64,000 nt of DNA. Origin: Micromonospora lutea. GTDB lineage: Bacteria > Actinomycetota > Actinomycetes > Mycobacteriales > Micromonosporaceae. The notes under the pieces were generated by a model. The model was not told the DNA's origin and ran no database searches. It was given only the letters and a program-made list of their open reading frames with translations. Made by a program: the position numbers and the translations under genes. Shown one piece after another: positions 7,114 through 17,369 of the stretch (position 1 is its first letter; each line of letters starts with the position of its first letter). The stretch covers positions 186,001-250,000 of the forward strand of contig NZ_BOPB01000001.1 in the NCBI RefSeq assembly GCF_016863535.1, given 5' to 3'.

Positions 7114-7707
7114 ATGAGCGACACCCGCGGCTATCACCACGGCGACCTGCGCCGAGCCCTGCTCAGCGCCGCTGTGCAGGCGATCGAGGAGTCAGGGCCG
7201 GCGGCGCTGAGCCTGCGCGATCTGGCCCGCCGGGCCGGTGTCTCGCACGCCGCGCCGGCACACCACTTCGGCGACCGCGCCGGCCTGTTCACCGCGATCG
7301 CGGCACAGGGCTTCGACACCCTCGCCGAAGCACTCACCGACGCCGGCGACGAGATGCTGGAGCTCGGCATGGCGTACGTCGACTTCGCCGTCCGGCACCG
7401 CGCGCACTTCGAGGTGATGTTCCACCCCGAGCTTTACCGGGCCGACGACGCCGAGGTGCGGGCCGCCCGGGAACGCTCCGGAGCCGTCCTGCGCGCCGGG
7501 CTGGCGCACCCGTCCACCCGCACCAGACCAGCCGCCGACGGGCGGGCCGGGGACGACGACCTCGCCGAGCAGCAGGCAGAGGTGCTGGCCGCCTGGTCGA
7601 TCGTCCACGGCTTCGCGACTCTCTGGCTGGCCGGCGCACTCCCCGCCGGGCTGGGCGACGACCCGGCCGTGGTCGCCCGGTCGGTGATCCGGCACCTCTA
7701 CACCTGA
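7114..7707 (+). CDS. TetR/AcrR-family transcriptional regulator
   Basis: A 197-residue regulator with the N-terminal helix-turn-helix at about residues 10-55 (HHGDLRRALLSAAVQAIEE, then LSLRDLARRAGVSHAAPAHHF). The C-terminal ligand domain resembles the TetR_C_33 type (AYVDFAVRHRAHFEVMFHPEL). The start is ATG 7114; a TAGGAT hexamer ends 6 nt before it, consistent with a leaderless message, and GTG 7111 is an alternative. It is divergent from the DoxX gene, with two shared operators. The inducer is unknown. Confidence 0.88.
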   Translation: MSDTRGYHHGDLRRALLSAAVQAIEESGPAALSLRDLARRAGVSHAAPAHHFGDRAGLFTAIAAQGFDTLAEALTDAGDEMLELGMAYVDFAVRHRAHFEVMFHPELYRADDAEVRAARERSGAVLRAGLAHPSTRTRPAADGRAGDDDLAEQQAEVLAAWSIVHGFATLWLAGALPAGLGDDPAVVARSVIRHLYT

Positions 7708-7736
7708 ACCGCGATGACCCGACGTCGAAGAGCGTT

Positions 7737-9354
<1,618 letters not shown>

Positions 9355-9951
9355 TCAGCCCAGCACCAGGGCCACGGCCACTGCGACCATCACCACCGCG
9401 ATCACGCCGTCGAGCACCTGCCAGACCCGCCGACGCGCGAGCAGAGGAGCGAGCTGGTACGCGCCCGCACCGAGCGCGGTGAACCACAGCACGCTGGCCG
9501 CCGCCGCGCCGACACCGAACAGCCAACGGTGCGGGTGCTGCTGGGCGATGCCGCCGAGCAGCAGCACCGTGTCGAGGTAGACGTGCGGATTGAGGTAGGT
9601 GAAGGCGAGGCAGGCCAGCAACGTCGGGCCGAGCCGGGCCGGCGGTCGGTCGGCCGGCGTGAGCGCGGCGGGACGGAACGCACGGCGGGCGGCGAGGGCC
9701 GCGTACCCGAGGAGGAACGCCGCCCCGCCCCAGCGGATCGCGGTGAGCAGGACCGGTCGTCCCGCCACCACCGAACCCACCCCGGCGATGCCCACGCCGA
9801 TCAGCAGCGCGTCGGAGAGTGCGCAGATCAGCACCACCGGCACCACGTGTTCCCGGCGCAGACCCTGGCGCAGTACGAAGGCGTTCTGGGCGCCGATGGC
9901 GACGATGAGTGCGATAGCCAGGGAGAAGCCGGCAAAGACAGAGGTGAGCAC
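9355..9951 (-). CDS. LysE/ArgO-family basic amino acid exporter
   Basis: A 198-residue inner-membrane exporter with about six helices. The N-terminal motif IVAIGAQNAFVLRQGLRR and the later FTYLNPHVYLDT are characteristic of LysE/ArgO transporters, which expel lysine or arginine when intracellular levels rise. The start is GTG 9951; TACCGT ends 6 nt upstream on the minus strand, so the message looks leaderless. It is divergent from a LysR-type regulator of the LysG/ArgP kind, the usual partner, which should activate it with the amino acid as co-inducer. Confidence 0.9.
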   Translation of the reverse strand: MLTSVFAGFSLAIALIVAIGAQNAFVLRQGLRREHVVPVVLICALSDALLIGVGIAGVGSVVAGRPVLLTAIRWGGAAFLLGYAALAARRAFRPAALTPADRPPARLGPTLLACLAFTYLNPHVYLDTVLLLGGIAQQHPHRWLFGVGAAAASVLWFTALGAGAYQLAPLLARRRVWQVLDGVIAVVMVAVAVALVLG

Positions 9952-9957
9952 GTACCG

Positions 9958-9963
9958 ACGGTA
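9958..9963 (-). promoter_or_regulatory. -10 element (TACCGT) of the exporter gene
   Basis: On the minus strand TACCGT lies 6 nt before GTG 9951, at leaderless spacing. The 70-bp region between the two divergent starts must hold the LysR-type binding site; T-rich segments at 9990-10014 are candidates. Confidence 0.5.
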
Positions 9964-10008
9964 GGAGCGCCTGCGCGGATGAGTCCAGCTAAAGATTCTT
10001 GGTCTGGT

Positions 10009-10014
10009 TAAGCT
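10009..10014 (+). promoter_or_regulatory. -10 element (TAAGCT) of the LysR-type gene
   Basis: TAAGCT ends 7 nt before ATG 10022, so this message is also predicted to be leaderless. Confidence 0.5.
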
Positions 10015-10021
10015 CATCTGC

Positions 10022-10918
10022 ATGAGCGGCCTCGACTCGACTCAGCTTCGTACGCTCGCGGCCGTCGTCACGGAGGGCAGCTTCGAATCGGCGGCCCGGG
10101 TGCTGCACGTGACCCCGTCGGCGGTGAGCCAACGGATCAAGGCTCTGGAGGAGTCCGTCGGGCAGGTGCTCGTGCGACGCCACCGGCCGTGTGACGCCAC
10201 CGAGGCCGGCCGTCCGCTGCTGCGCCTGGCCGGTCAGCTCACGCTGCTTGAGCGGGAGGCACTGGCCGACGCCCGCGGGCCGCTCGGCGGCGACCGGGGC
10301 CGCACCCGGGTCGCGATCGTGGCCAACGCCGACTCGCTCGCCACCTGGTTCCCGGCCGCCCTGGCCCGCCTGCCCGAGCAGCCGGAACTCTCCTTCGACA
10401 TCCGGCAGGACGACCAGGACCACACCGCCGAGCTGCTACGCGCCGGCACCGTGACAGCCGCAGTGACCGCCCAACGCGAGGCGGTGCAGGGCTGCCGGGT
10501 ACGCCGACTCGGCGCGATGCGCTACCGGGCACTGGCCGCGCCCGCGCTGATGGACCGGTGGTTCCCCGAGGGGCTGACCCGGCAGACGGCCGCCCTCGCA
10601 CCGGTGGTGGTTTTCGACCGCAAGGACCGCATCCAGCACCGCTTCCTGCGTACGGTCACCGGGCGGAGCCTCGACCCGCCCGTGCACTACGTGCCGTCGG
10701 TGCCCGCCTTCAACGAATCGATCCGACTGGGGCTCGGGTGGGGGCTGGTGGCGGAGTCGATCGCCGACGCCGACGTGGCCGCCGGTCGCTGCGTGGACAT
10801 CGCCCCCGGCCGGGTGCTGGATGTCCCGCTGTACTGGCAGCACTGGCGGCTCGAATCACAGGTGCTGACCGCGCTGACCGCAGCCGTCTGCGCCGTCGCC
10901 GCCGAAACCCTCCGCTGA
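10022..10918 (+). CDS. LysR-family regulator, ArgP/LysG type
   Basis: A 298-residue activator. The winged helix-turn-helix occupies residues 1-60 (LAAVVTEGSFESAARVLHVT then SAVSQRIKALEE), followed by a linker helix and a two-lobed effector domain with the segment QDDQDHTAELLRAGTV typical of ArgP/LysG. The family senses lysine/arginine and switches on the divergent exporter gene. Start and length match the family. A repeated palindrome follows within 3 bp of the stop and probably ends transcription. Confidence 0.9.
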   Translation: MSGLDSTQLRTLAAVVTEGSFESAARVLHVTPSAVSQRIKALEESVGQVLVRRHRPCDATEAGRPLLRLAGQLTLLEREALADARGPLGGDRGRTRVAIVANADSLATWFPAALARLPEQPELSFDIRQDDQDHTAELLRAGTVTAAVTAQREAVQGCRVRRLGAMRYRALAAPALMDRWFPEGLTRQTAALAPVVVFDRKDRIQHRFLRTVTGRSLDPPVHYVPSVPAFNESIRLGLGWGLVAESIADADVAAGRCVDIAPGRVLDVPLYWQHWRLESQVLTALTAAVCAVAAETLR

Positions 10919-10920
10919 GG

Positions 10921-10980
10921 TGCAAGGAAGGGCACCCTTGTTAACGCCTCGTGTATTAAAAGGTGCCCTTGTTAACCCCT
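10921..10980. repeat. Intergenic palindromic repeat, family 1 (copy A)
   Basis: This 60-bp element has the layout TGCAAGGAAGGG-core-CCTT-GTTAACGCCTCGTGT-second core. Its arms AAGGGCACC and GGTGCCCTT pair with each other. In the other three copies the core is mostly GGGCCC or GGGTCCC, so both arms changed together here. It lies exactly between two convergent genes and overlaps the stop of accA. Confidence 0.7.
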
Positions 10981-12731
10981 CAGGCGATGGTGCAGATCAC
11001 CGCCCCAGCGGTGATGACCGCGCCCACCTCGGCCGCGAGGCTGCTGACCGTGCCGGCCTTGTGGGCGTGCAGCGGCTGCTCCATCTTCATCGCCTCCAGC
11101 ACCACGACCAGGTCGCCCTCGGCGACCGTGTCCCCGTCGGCGACCGCGATCTTCACGATGGTGCCCTGCATGGGCGAGGTGAGCGAGTCCCCGCTCGCCG
11201 CCGCGCCCGCCGTGGCCCCACCACCCCGGCGGGTCGGCTTCCGTGCGGCGGGTGCGGAGCCGACCGTACCGGCGCCGAGACCGGCGGGCAGGCTGACCTC
11301 CAGCCGCTTGCCGCCCACCTCGACCACGACGGTCTCGCGCTCGGACGGGCCCGCGACGGCTCCGCCGGCGGCGGTGAACGGCGGCACGGTGTTGTCGAAC
11401 TCGGTCTCGATCCACCGGGTGTGCACGATGAACGGCTCGGCGGTGAACGCCGGATCACGAACCACCAGGCGGTGGAAGGGCAGCGCGGTGGCCATCCCCT
11501 CGACCACCATCTCGTCCAGCGCCCGGCGGGCCCGCTCCAACGCCTCGGCCCGGGTCTCGCCGGTGATGATGACCTTGGCCAGGAGGGAGTCGAAGTTGCC
11601 GCCGATCACGTCGCCGGCCGAGATGCCGGTGTCGACCCGTACCCCGGGACCGGTGGGCAACCGCAACGCGGTGACCGTGCCGGGGGCGGGCAGGAAGTTA
11701 CGGCCCGGGTCCTCGCCGTTGATCCGGAACTCGATCGAGTGTCCGCGCGGCGTCGGGTCCTCGGTGAAGCGCAGCTTCTCACCGTCGGCGATGCGGAACT
11801 GCTCGCGGACCAGGTCGATGCCGGCGGTCTCCTCGGTCACCGGGTGCTCCACCTGAAGCCGGGTGTTGACCTCCAGGAAGGAGATGGTGCCGTCGTTGCC
11901 GACCAGGTACTCGACGGTGCCGGCACCGTGGTAGCCGGCCTCCCGGCAGATCGCCTTCGCGCTGTCGTGGATCTGGGCCCGCTGCGCGGCGGTGAGGAAC
12001 GGGGCCGGTGCCTCTTCGACCAGCTTCTGGTGGCGGCGCTGCAACGAGCAGTCCCGGGTGCCCACCACGATCACGTTGCCGTGCTGGTCGGCCAGGACCT
12101 GCGCCTCCACATGGCGGGGCCGGTCGAGGTACCGCTCGACGAAGCACTCGCCCCGGCCGAACGCGGCGACCGCCTCCCGGGTGGCCGACTCGAACAGCTG
12201 CGGGATCTCCTCCATGGTGCGGGCCACCTTCAGCCCGCGCCCGCCGCCGCCGAAGGCCGCCTTGATCGCCACCGGCAGGCCGTGGTCGACCGCGAAGGCC
12301 AGCACCTCGTCGGCGCTGCCGACCGGGTCAGCGGTGCCGGGGACCAGCGGAGCGCCGGCCCGCTGGGCGATGTGCCGGGCGGTCACCTTGTCACCCAGGT
12401 CGCGGATCGCCTGCGGGGTAGGACCGATCCAGGTCAGACCGGCGTCCATGACCGCCTGGGCGAAGTCGGCGTTCTCGGAGAGGAAGCCGTACCCGGGATG
12501 CACCGCGTCCGCCCCGGAACGGCCGGCGATGTCGATCAGCTTGTCGATGCGCAGGTACGAATCCGCAGCGGTGTCACCACCCAGGGCGTACGCCTCGTCG
12601 GCCAGCGTGGCGTGCAAGGCGTCCCGGTCAGCGTCCGCGTACACCGCGACGCTGCCAAGGCCCGCGTCCCGGCAGGCGCGGACGACCCGGACGGCGATCT
12701 CGCCCCGGTTGGCGATGAGTACCTTGCGCAC
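10980..12731 (-). CDS. accA: Acyl-CoA carboxylase alpha subunit (biotin carboxylase + biotin carrier)
   Basis: A 583-residue cytosolic protein. It has an N-terminal biotin carboxylase with ATP-grasp ([40 protein letters not shown]) and a C-terminal biotinyl domain with EAMKMEQ, whose biotinylated Lys is about K549. It carboxylates biotin with ATP and bicarbonate. The beta (accD) and epsilon (accE) subunits lie elsewhere in this window, and BirA is encoded next to accD. Together they would supply malonyl- or methylmalonyl-CoA. The start is GTG 12731, behind GGGAGGAG. Confidence 0.95.
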   Translation of the reverse strand: MRKVLIANRGEIAVRVVRACRDAGLGSVAVYADADRDALHATLADEAYALGGDTAADSYLRIDKLIDIAGRSGADAVHPGYGFLSENADFAQAVMDAGLTWIGPTPQAIRDLGDKVTARHIAQRAGAPLVPGTADPVGSADEVLAFAVDHGLPVAIKAAFGGGGRGLKVARTMEEIPQLFESATREAVAAFGRGECFVERYLDRPRHVEAQVLADQHGNVIVVGTRDCSLQRRHQKLVEEAPAPFLTAAQRAQIHDSAKAICREAGYHGAGTVEYLVGNDGTISFLEVNTRLQVEHPVTEETAGIDLVREQFRIADGEKLRFTEDPTPRGHSIEFRINGEDPGRNFLPAPGTVTALRLPTGPGVRVDTGISAGDVIGGNFDSLLAKVIITGETRAEALERARRALDEMVVEGMATALPFHRLVVRDPAFTAEPFIVHTRWIETEFDNTVPPFTAAGGAVAGPSERETVVVEVGGKRLEVSLPAGLGAGTVGSAPAARKPTRRGGGATAGAAASGDSLTSPMQGTIVKIAVADGDTVAEGDLVVVLEAMKMEQPLHAHKAGTVSSLAAEVGAVITAGAVICTIA

Positions 12732-12916
12732 CTGGTGGCTCCTCCCGGGCAGGCTGTTGACCGGGAGTTTAACGGCCACGTCAGCAGCCCTAACGATGAC
12801 TCAGTGTGGGATGGCGCACTGTCCGGGCGCGGTAATTGAGCGGCGTGGTGTCGTACGGATGTGGTCGAGTGCCGGTGACGATGATGGCCGACACAGGCCA
12901 CGAGCGGGGAGCAGAC

Positions 12917-13876
12917 ATGATCGAGACCAGAGGGCTGCGGAAGTCGTTCCGTAGCCGGGCCGGTCGGGAGACGAAAACCGTCGAAGCGGTACGCGGCGTC
13001 GACCTGAACGTCCCGGCCGGTGAGATCTTCGGGTTTCTGGGCCCGAACGGAGCCGGCAAGACCACCACGCTGCGGATGCTGGCGACGCTGATCGAACCGG
13101 ACGGCGGCCAGGCGACCATCGCCGGCGCGGACCTGCTCACGAACCCGGGCGAGGTGCGTCGCAGGATCGGCTACGTCGCCCAGGGCGGCAGCACCTGGGA
13201 CGAATCCACCGGCCGCGAGGAACTGGTGCTCCAGGCCCGGATGTACGGCATCAGCAAGGCCGAGGCGCAACGGCGGGCCACCCGGGCGCTGGAGGCGTTC
13301 CAGCTGAGCGAGTTCGCCGATCGCAAGTGCAAGACGTACTCCGGTGGCCAGCGGCGTCGGGTCGAGATCGCGCTCGGCATCATCCACGAGCCGAAAATCG
13401 TCTTTCTGGACGAGCCCACCACCGGGCTCGACCCGCAGAGCCGCGCCCACATGTGGGACGAGATTCGTCGGTTGCGCGCCGACGGGATGACCGTCTTCAT
13501 CACCACGCACTATCTCGACGAGGCCGACGCGCTCTGCGACCGCATCGCGATCATGGACCATGGCGAGGTGGTCGCCGAGGGTACGCCAGCCGACCTCAAG
13601 CGGGAAATCTCCGGCGACGTCGTGCAGGTCGGTCTCGACGTCACCGCCACCGGCGAGGCCGAGAAGCTGCTCGACGGCGAGGAGTACGTGAACCGGCTGG
13701 AGTTGCTCGACGAGGGCGGGCTGCGGCTCTTCGTCGACGAGGGCGCAACCGCCATTCCGCGGATCCTGCGGCGAATCGACTCGGCAGGGCTCGACCTGAG
13801 GTCGATCGAGCTGCACCGCCCGAGTCTCGACGATGTCTTCCTCACCAAGACCGGCCGCTCGCTGCGCGAGTCCTGA
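12917..13876 (+). CDS. ABC transporter ATP-binding protein, DrrA type
   Basis: A 319-residue ATPase from ATG 12917 (GGGGAG upstream). It has Walker A GPNGAGKTTT, signature YSGGQRRRVEIALG, Walker B IVFLDEPTTGLDP and switch His in FITTHYLDEADALCD. The C-terminal roughly 90 residues, ending SLDDVFLTKTGRSLRE, are the extension seen in daunorubicin-resistance-type (DrrA) exporters. It pairs with the permease gene 17 bp downstream. The substrate is unknown; drug or lipid export is typical. Confidence 0.93.
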   Translation: MIETRGLRKSFRSRAGRETKTVEAVRGVDLNVPAGEIFGFLGPNGAGKTTTLRMLATLIEPDGGQATIAGADLLTNPGEVRRRIGYVAQGGSTWDESTGREELVLQARMYGISKAEAQRRATRALEAFQLSEFADRKCKTYSGGQRRRVEIALGIIHEPKIVFLDEPTTGLDPQSRAHMWDEIRRLRADGMTVFITTHYLDEADALCDRIAIMDHGEVVAEGTPADLKREISGDVVQVGLDVTATGEAEKLLDGEEYVNRLELLDEGGLRLFVDEGATAIPRILRRIDSAGLDLRSIELHRPSLDDVFLTKTGRSLRES

Positions 13877-13893
13877 CCCGATCCGGAGATCTC

Positions 13894-14649
13894 ATGAAGC
13901 TCGCCCGCGACACCTGGCTCATCTTCCAGCGGCAACTGAACCTGCTGCTGCGCAACCCCGTGTGGGTCTTCGTCGGTGTCTTTCAACCGGTGATGTACCT
14001 GCTGCTCTTCGCCCCGCTGCTCAAGCCCGCGCTGGGCGCACCCACCCAGGCCGAGGCATACAAGATCTTCGTGCCTGGTCTGCTGGTGCTGCTGGCCATC
14101 TTCGGTGGGCTGTTCCAGGGCTTCGGCCTGATCGCCGAGCTGCGGGCCGGGGTCATCGAACGCTCCCGCGTCACCCCGATCAGCCGGCTCGCCCTGCTGC
14201 TCGGCCGGTCGCTGCGCGACGTGGTGTCGCTCATCGTCCAGGCCGTCATCATCACGCTGCTCGCGCTCCTGTTCGACCTGCGCGTGTTCATCGGTGACCT
14301 GCTGCTGGCCTACCTGATGCTCGCCCTGATCGCGCTGATGACCTCGGCGGTCTCCTACGGCGTCGCGCTGAAGGTGAAGAGTGAGGACGCCCTGGCACCA
14401 CTGATGAACACGGTGGCCCAACCGGTTCTGCTGCTCTCCGGCATCCTGCTGCCGCTCGCCTTTGCGCCGGGCTGGTTGCAGGGCGTCGCCAAATGGAACC
14501 CGTTCTCCTGGGCGGTCGACGGCACCCGGGCACTGTTCAACGGCGACATCGGCAACGACCGGGTCTGGCAGGGGCTGACCATCATCACGGTGCTCGCCGC
14601 CGCCGGCGTCTACTGGGCCGCCCGCCAGTTTGCCCGCAGCGTCCGCTGA
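13894..14649 (+). CDS. ABC-2 type transporter permease, DrrB type
   Basis: A 251-residue membrane protein with six predicted helices and the ABC-2 family signatures FQPVMYLLLFAPLL, ELRAGVIERSRVTPISR and LLSGILLPLAFAPGWL. It is the membrane partner of the preceding ATPase. It starts at ATG 13894 after GGAG and forms a two-gene operon. A strong inverted repeat follows the stop. Confidence 0.92.
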   Translation: MKLARDTWLIFQRQLNLLLRNPVWVFVGVFQPVMYLLLFAPLLKPALGAPTQAEAYKIFVPGLLVLLAIFGGLFQGFGLIAELRAGVIERSRVTPISRLALLLGRSLRDVVSLIVQAVIITLLALLFDLRVFIGDLLLAYLMLALIALMTSAVSYGVALKVKSEDALAPLMNTVAQPVLLLSGILLPLAFAPGWLQGVAKWNPFSWAVDGTRALFNGDIGNDRVWQGLTIITVLAAAGVYWAARQFARSVR

Positions 14650-14680
14650 ACCCCAGCGCCGATCTCGGGCGGTCCCGGTT

Positions 14681-14726
14681 GCGGCATGTCGGGGCTTCCC
14701 GTCAGCGGGCTGCCCCGACATGCCGC
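14681..14726. terminator. 15-bp inverted repeat after the ABC operon
   Basis: The perfect arms GCGGCATGTCGGGGC (14681-14695) and complement (14712-14726) are separated by 16 nt. It sits between convergent genes and should terminate both directions. Confidence 0.65.
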
Positions 14727-14778
14727 TGTCGACCAGGACCCGCAGCGCGTCCCGCGTCGGAACGGCCCTGCGAGCGCG

Positions 14779-15432
14779 TCAGTGCACGTGAGCGAGCGTC
14801 AGTCCGTCGGCGATCGGCAACATCACGGCATCCACCCGCACGTCGGCCAGCACGTCCTCGTTGAACGCCGCGATCGCCCGGTCGTCTTCGCTCTGCGGCG
14901 CCACCACTCGGCCGTTGCGCAACACGTTGTCGACGGCGATCACTCCACCGGGCCGCATCCGTGGCACCAACTCGGCCCAGTAGACCGGGTAGCCGGTCTT
15001 GTCGGCGTCGATGAAGGCAAAATCCAGGTGGCGGTCGTGCGGCAGTTCACGCAGCGTGTCGCCGGCCGGCCCGATGCGCAGGTCGATCCGGTCGTCGACG
15101 CCGGCCCGCGACCAGTACCGGCGAGCGATGCCGGTGTACTCCTCGGAGATGTCGAAGCAGGTCAACCGGCCGCCTTCGGCCAGCCCACGAGCGATCGCCA
15201 GCGACGACAACCCGGTGAAGGTACCCACCTCGACGGCCTGCCGAGCACCGAGCAGCCGGGTCAGGAACGTCAGGAAGGCGGCCTGCTCCGGCGCGACCTG
15301 CATCGACGCGTGTTCGGGAAGCAGCTCCAGGGTTTCCCGTGCCAGATCACTGACGATCTCGTCCGGCGGAGCACCGTGCGCCACAAGGTACTGGTGCAGG
15401 TCGTCGGTGAGCGGAATTGACTTCAGCGTCAT
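14779..15432 (-). CDS. Class I SAM-dependent O-methyltransferase (caffeoyl-CoA OMT-like)
   Basis: A 217-residue soluble methyltransferase. The SAM-binding glycine-rich motif is AVEVGTFTGLSSLAIA; the acidic metal/SAM segment FAFIDADKTGY and the downstream GGVIAVDNVLRNGRV are typical of the cation-dependent O-methyltransferase_3 family. The substrate is unknown. The start is ATG 15432. The stop codon of maf lies 10 bp upstream, and the TAGGTT -10 hexamer overlaps that stop, so the gene can be read from its own promoter. Confidence 0.9.
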   Translation of the reverse strand: MTLKSIPLTDDLHQYLVAHGAPPDEIVSDLARETLELLPEHASMQVAPEQAAFLTFLTRLLGARQAVEVGTFTGLSSLAIARGLAEGGRLTCFDISEEYTGIARRYWSRAGVDDRIDLRIGPAGDTLRELPHDRHLDFAFIDADKTGYPVYWAELVPRMRPGGVIAVDNVLRNGRVVAPQSEDDRAIAAFNEDVLADVRVDAVMLPIADGLTLAHVH

Positions 15433-15438
15433 GCTCGA

Positions 15439-15444
15439 AACCTA
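15439..15444 (-). promoter_or_regulatory. -10 element (TAGGTT) overlapping the maf stop codon
   Basis: On the minus strand the TAG stop of maf is also the first three bases of TAGGTT, which ends 6 nt before ATG 15432. This predicts an internal leaderless start for the methyltransferase. Confidence 0.5.
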
Positions 15445-16098
15445 ACCGAGCGGTTCGACAATCTGGTTACCAGGCGCAATCTTCGTCCACAGATCGGTGA
15501 TCCGCAGATCCAACTCGGAAAGCAGACTCCGCAGCAATGGCAGTGAGAGCCCGATGACCGTCCCCGGGTCCCCCTCGATCCGCTCCACGAATGGTCCGCC
15601 CAACCCGTCGATCGTGAACGCGCCAGCCACCGCGAGCGGCTCACCAGTGGCGACATAGGTGGCGATCTCGTGGTCGCTGATGTCGGCGAAGTGCACCACA
15701 GTGGAGGCGACCGCCTCGGCGCGCCGCCCGGCCACGATGTCCACGAGGCAGTGGCCGCTGTGCAGCACCCCGCTCCGCCCGCGCATCCGCTCCCATCGTT
15801 GCGTGGCGTCGGCCTCGTTGTCGGGCTTGCCAAGGATCTGTCCGTCGAAGGCGAGCACCGAGTCGCAGCCGAGCACGAGGGTGCGCTCCTCGTCGGTCGG
15901 ACGCAGCCGACCCAGTACGGCCTGTGCTTTGAGCCGGGCCAACTCCAGACAAAGATCCTCTGCCCGTTCGGTCACCACGAGCGATTCATCGACCCCACTG
16001 ACCAGCACATCCGGTTCGATCCCGGCAGACTGGAGAGACTTGCGGCGGGCAGGGCTCGCCGAGGCGAGCACGAGGCGGAGCGGCAGGGCGTCAGGCAC
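15442..16098 (-). CDS. maf: Maf-family nucleotide pyrophosphatase
   Basis: A 218-residue cytosolic protein with the Maf signature LASASPARRKSLQSAG at the N-terminus, VLGCDSVLAFDGQILGKP in the middle and AGAFTIDGLGGPFVERIEG later. Maf proteins hydrolyse non-canonical or specific nucleoside triphosphates and are linked to division arrest. The start is GTG 16098, with TAACGT 7 nt before it. In Streptomyces a maf gene lies with the acyl-CoA carboxylase genes, as here. Confidence 0.93.
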   Translation of the reverse strand: MPDALPLRLVLASASPARRKSLQSAGIEPDVLVSGVDESLVVTERAEDLCLELARLKAQAVLGRLRPTDEERTLVLGCDSVLAFDGQILGKPDNEADATQRWERMRGRSGVLHSGHCLVDIVAGRRAEAVASTVVHFADISDHEIATYVATGEPLAVAGAFTIDGLGGPFVERIEGDPGTVIGLSLPLLRSLLSELDLRITDLWTKIAPGNQIVEPLG

Positions 16099-16105
16099 CC
16101 CGCCG

Positions 16106-16111
16106 ACGTTA
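16106..16111 (-). promoter_or_regulatory. -10 element (TAACGT) of maf
   Basis: TAACGT on the minus strand is 7 nt before GTG 16098, at leaderless spacing. Confidence 0.45.
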
Positions 16112-16196
16112 CCGCCTGCCGGCGTACGCCACGCCGCACACCACCCCGCTCACCCTCGCGTCCGCTCGCCCGGCCCTTCCGCTCCCGCCCGGTGCG

Positions 16197-17369
16197 TCAG
16201 CGAGAGATCCGCGGCGGCGGATCATCAGAGCGGCGTCGACGCCGGACGAACAGCGCCCAAGCGCCACCCGCCGCCACCAGCACCCCCAGCGTGACCAGGC
16301 CGCGTACCGTTGCCGCCCGCTCCCCACCGGCAGGGGGCCCATCAGCCGCCGCCGTGGTGGCGCCAGGCCCGTCCGGCCCGGCCGTCGACGCAGACCCGAA
16401 ACCCCTCGGCGGTACGTCGGCCGTCAGCGCCGCCACCAGATCGATCACCCCGTAGCCGTACTGGTCGTCGCGCCCCGGCGGTCCTTTGTCGATCGCAGTA
16501 GCAGTCAGCCGATGAACCACCTCGTCAGCCGGCAGATACGGATACTTCGACCGAACCAGTGCCGCCGCTCCGGCGACGATAGCGGTCGAATTTGACGTGC
16601 CAGTGCTTCGGCGATAGCCGGTGTTTGAGTTAATGCTGTAAATATCCACCGCTGGCGCTACCACATCAACCTGGTGCCCTGTAACTGATACGTGCGAATG
16701 TTGCCCGTGTCGGTCAGTGCCCCCCACTGCGACGACCGTGTCGAAGGCTGCCGGATAAATTACGGCTGAGTCGGTAGGCTTATTTCCCGCTGCTGCAACC
16801 ACGACTACGTTGGCTGTGTGAGCGGACTCTAGCGCGCGTGCTAGGCGGGCGCTGTATCCACCTCCGCTGGAGATGCTTATGACGTCTGCGCCTTCGCTAA
16901 TGGCGTACTCGACTGCCAGCGCTAGCCGGTCGGCGTCTCCGACGTTTCCGGGCGTGGAGGACCTGATAGGTAGTATCTGCGCCATGGGGGCAATTCCCAG
17001 TGCGCCAATTCCTTCGCCTTGGCCATGTGCGCCGATGATGCCGGCCATCGCTGTCCCGTGTCCATTCGGATCCGTGCGGCCTCCGCTTTGTGTCTGCGGT
17101 AAGAGACTCTTGCCGACTAATAAATTTCGTTGAATGTCAGGATGAGGATAGACGCCTGTATCGGGCACGGCCACGATGACCCCTTCCCCCTGGCTACTGC
17201 GATGTGCCTCTGCCACCTTGAGGTGAGACAGGTGCCACTGGTCGGCGCGCACTTGGCGCGCGTCGTCGGTCGTGGGAGTAACCGCACTTAGAGGGTGAGC
17301 TGACCAAAGGCCGACGGCGGCTGCCGTGGTTAAGATAAGGGCAAGGCGTGGATAGGCGCAGACCCTCAC
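16197..17369 (-). CDS. Mycosin-type membrane-anchored subtilisin (type VII secretion associated)
   Basis: A 390-residue S8 protease. It has an N-terminal signal segment (about 8-30), the catalytic triad in VPDTGVYPHPD (Asp), NGHGTAMAGI (His) and GTSNSTAIVAG (Ser), a Pro/Gly-rich linker and a C-terminal helix with RRRR stop-transfer (about 350-380). This layout is that of mycosins, proteases of ESX/type VII systems anchored outside the membrane. The ATG overlaps the stop of the preceding gene by 4 bp (ATGA). No EccB/C/D secretion genes are in the window. Base composition is visibly less GC-rich than the neighbours. Confidence 0.88.
   Translation of the reverse strand: MRVCAYPRLALILTTAAAVGLWSAHPLSAVTPTTDDARQVRADQWHLSHLKVAEAHRSSQGEGVIVAVPDTGVYPHPDIQRNLLVGKSLLPQTQSGGRTDPNGHGTAMAGIIGAHGQGEGIGALGIAPMAQILPIRSSTPGNVGDADRLALAVEYAISEGADVISISSGGGYSARLARALESAHTANVVVVAAAGNKPTDSAVIYPAAFDTVVAVGGTDRHGQHSHVSVTGHQVDVVAPAVDIYSINSNTGYRRSTGTSNSTAIVAGAAALVRSKYPYLPADEVVHRLTATAIDKGPPGRDDQYGYGVIDLVAALTADVPPRGFGSASTAGPDGPGATTAAADGPPAGGERAATVRGLVTLGVLVAAGGAWALFVRRRRRSDDPPPRISR

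Noticed and set aside
10920..12839. 639-codon plus-strand open frame
   Set aside because: It is antisense to accA and has no family signature.
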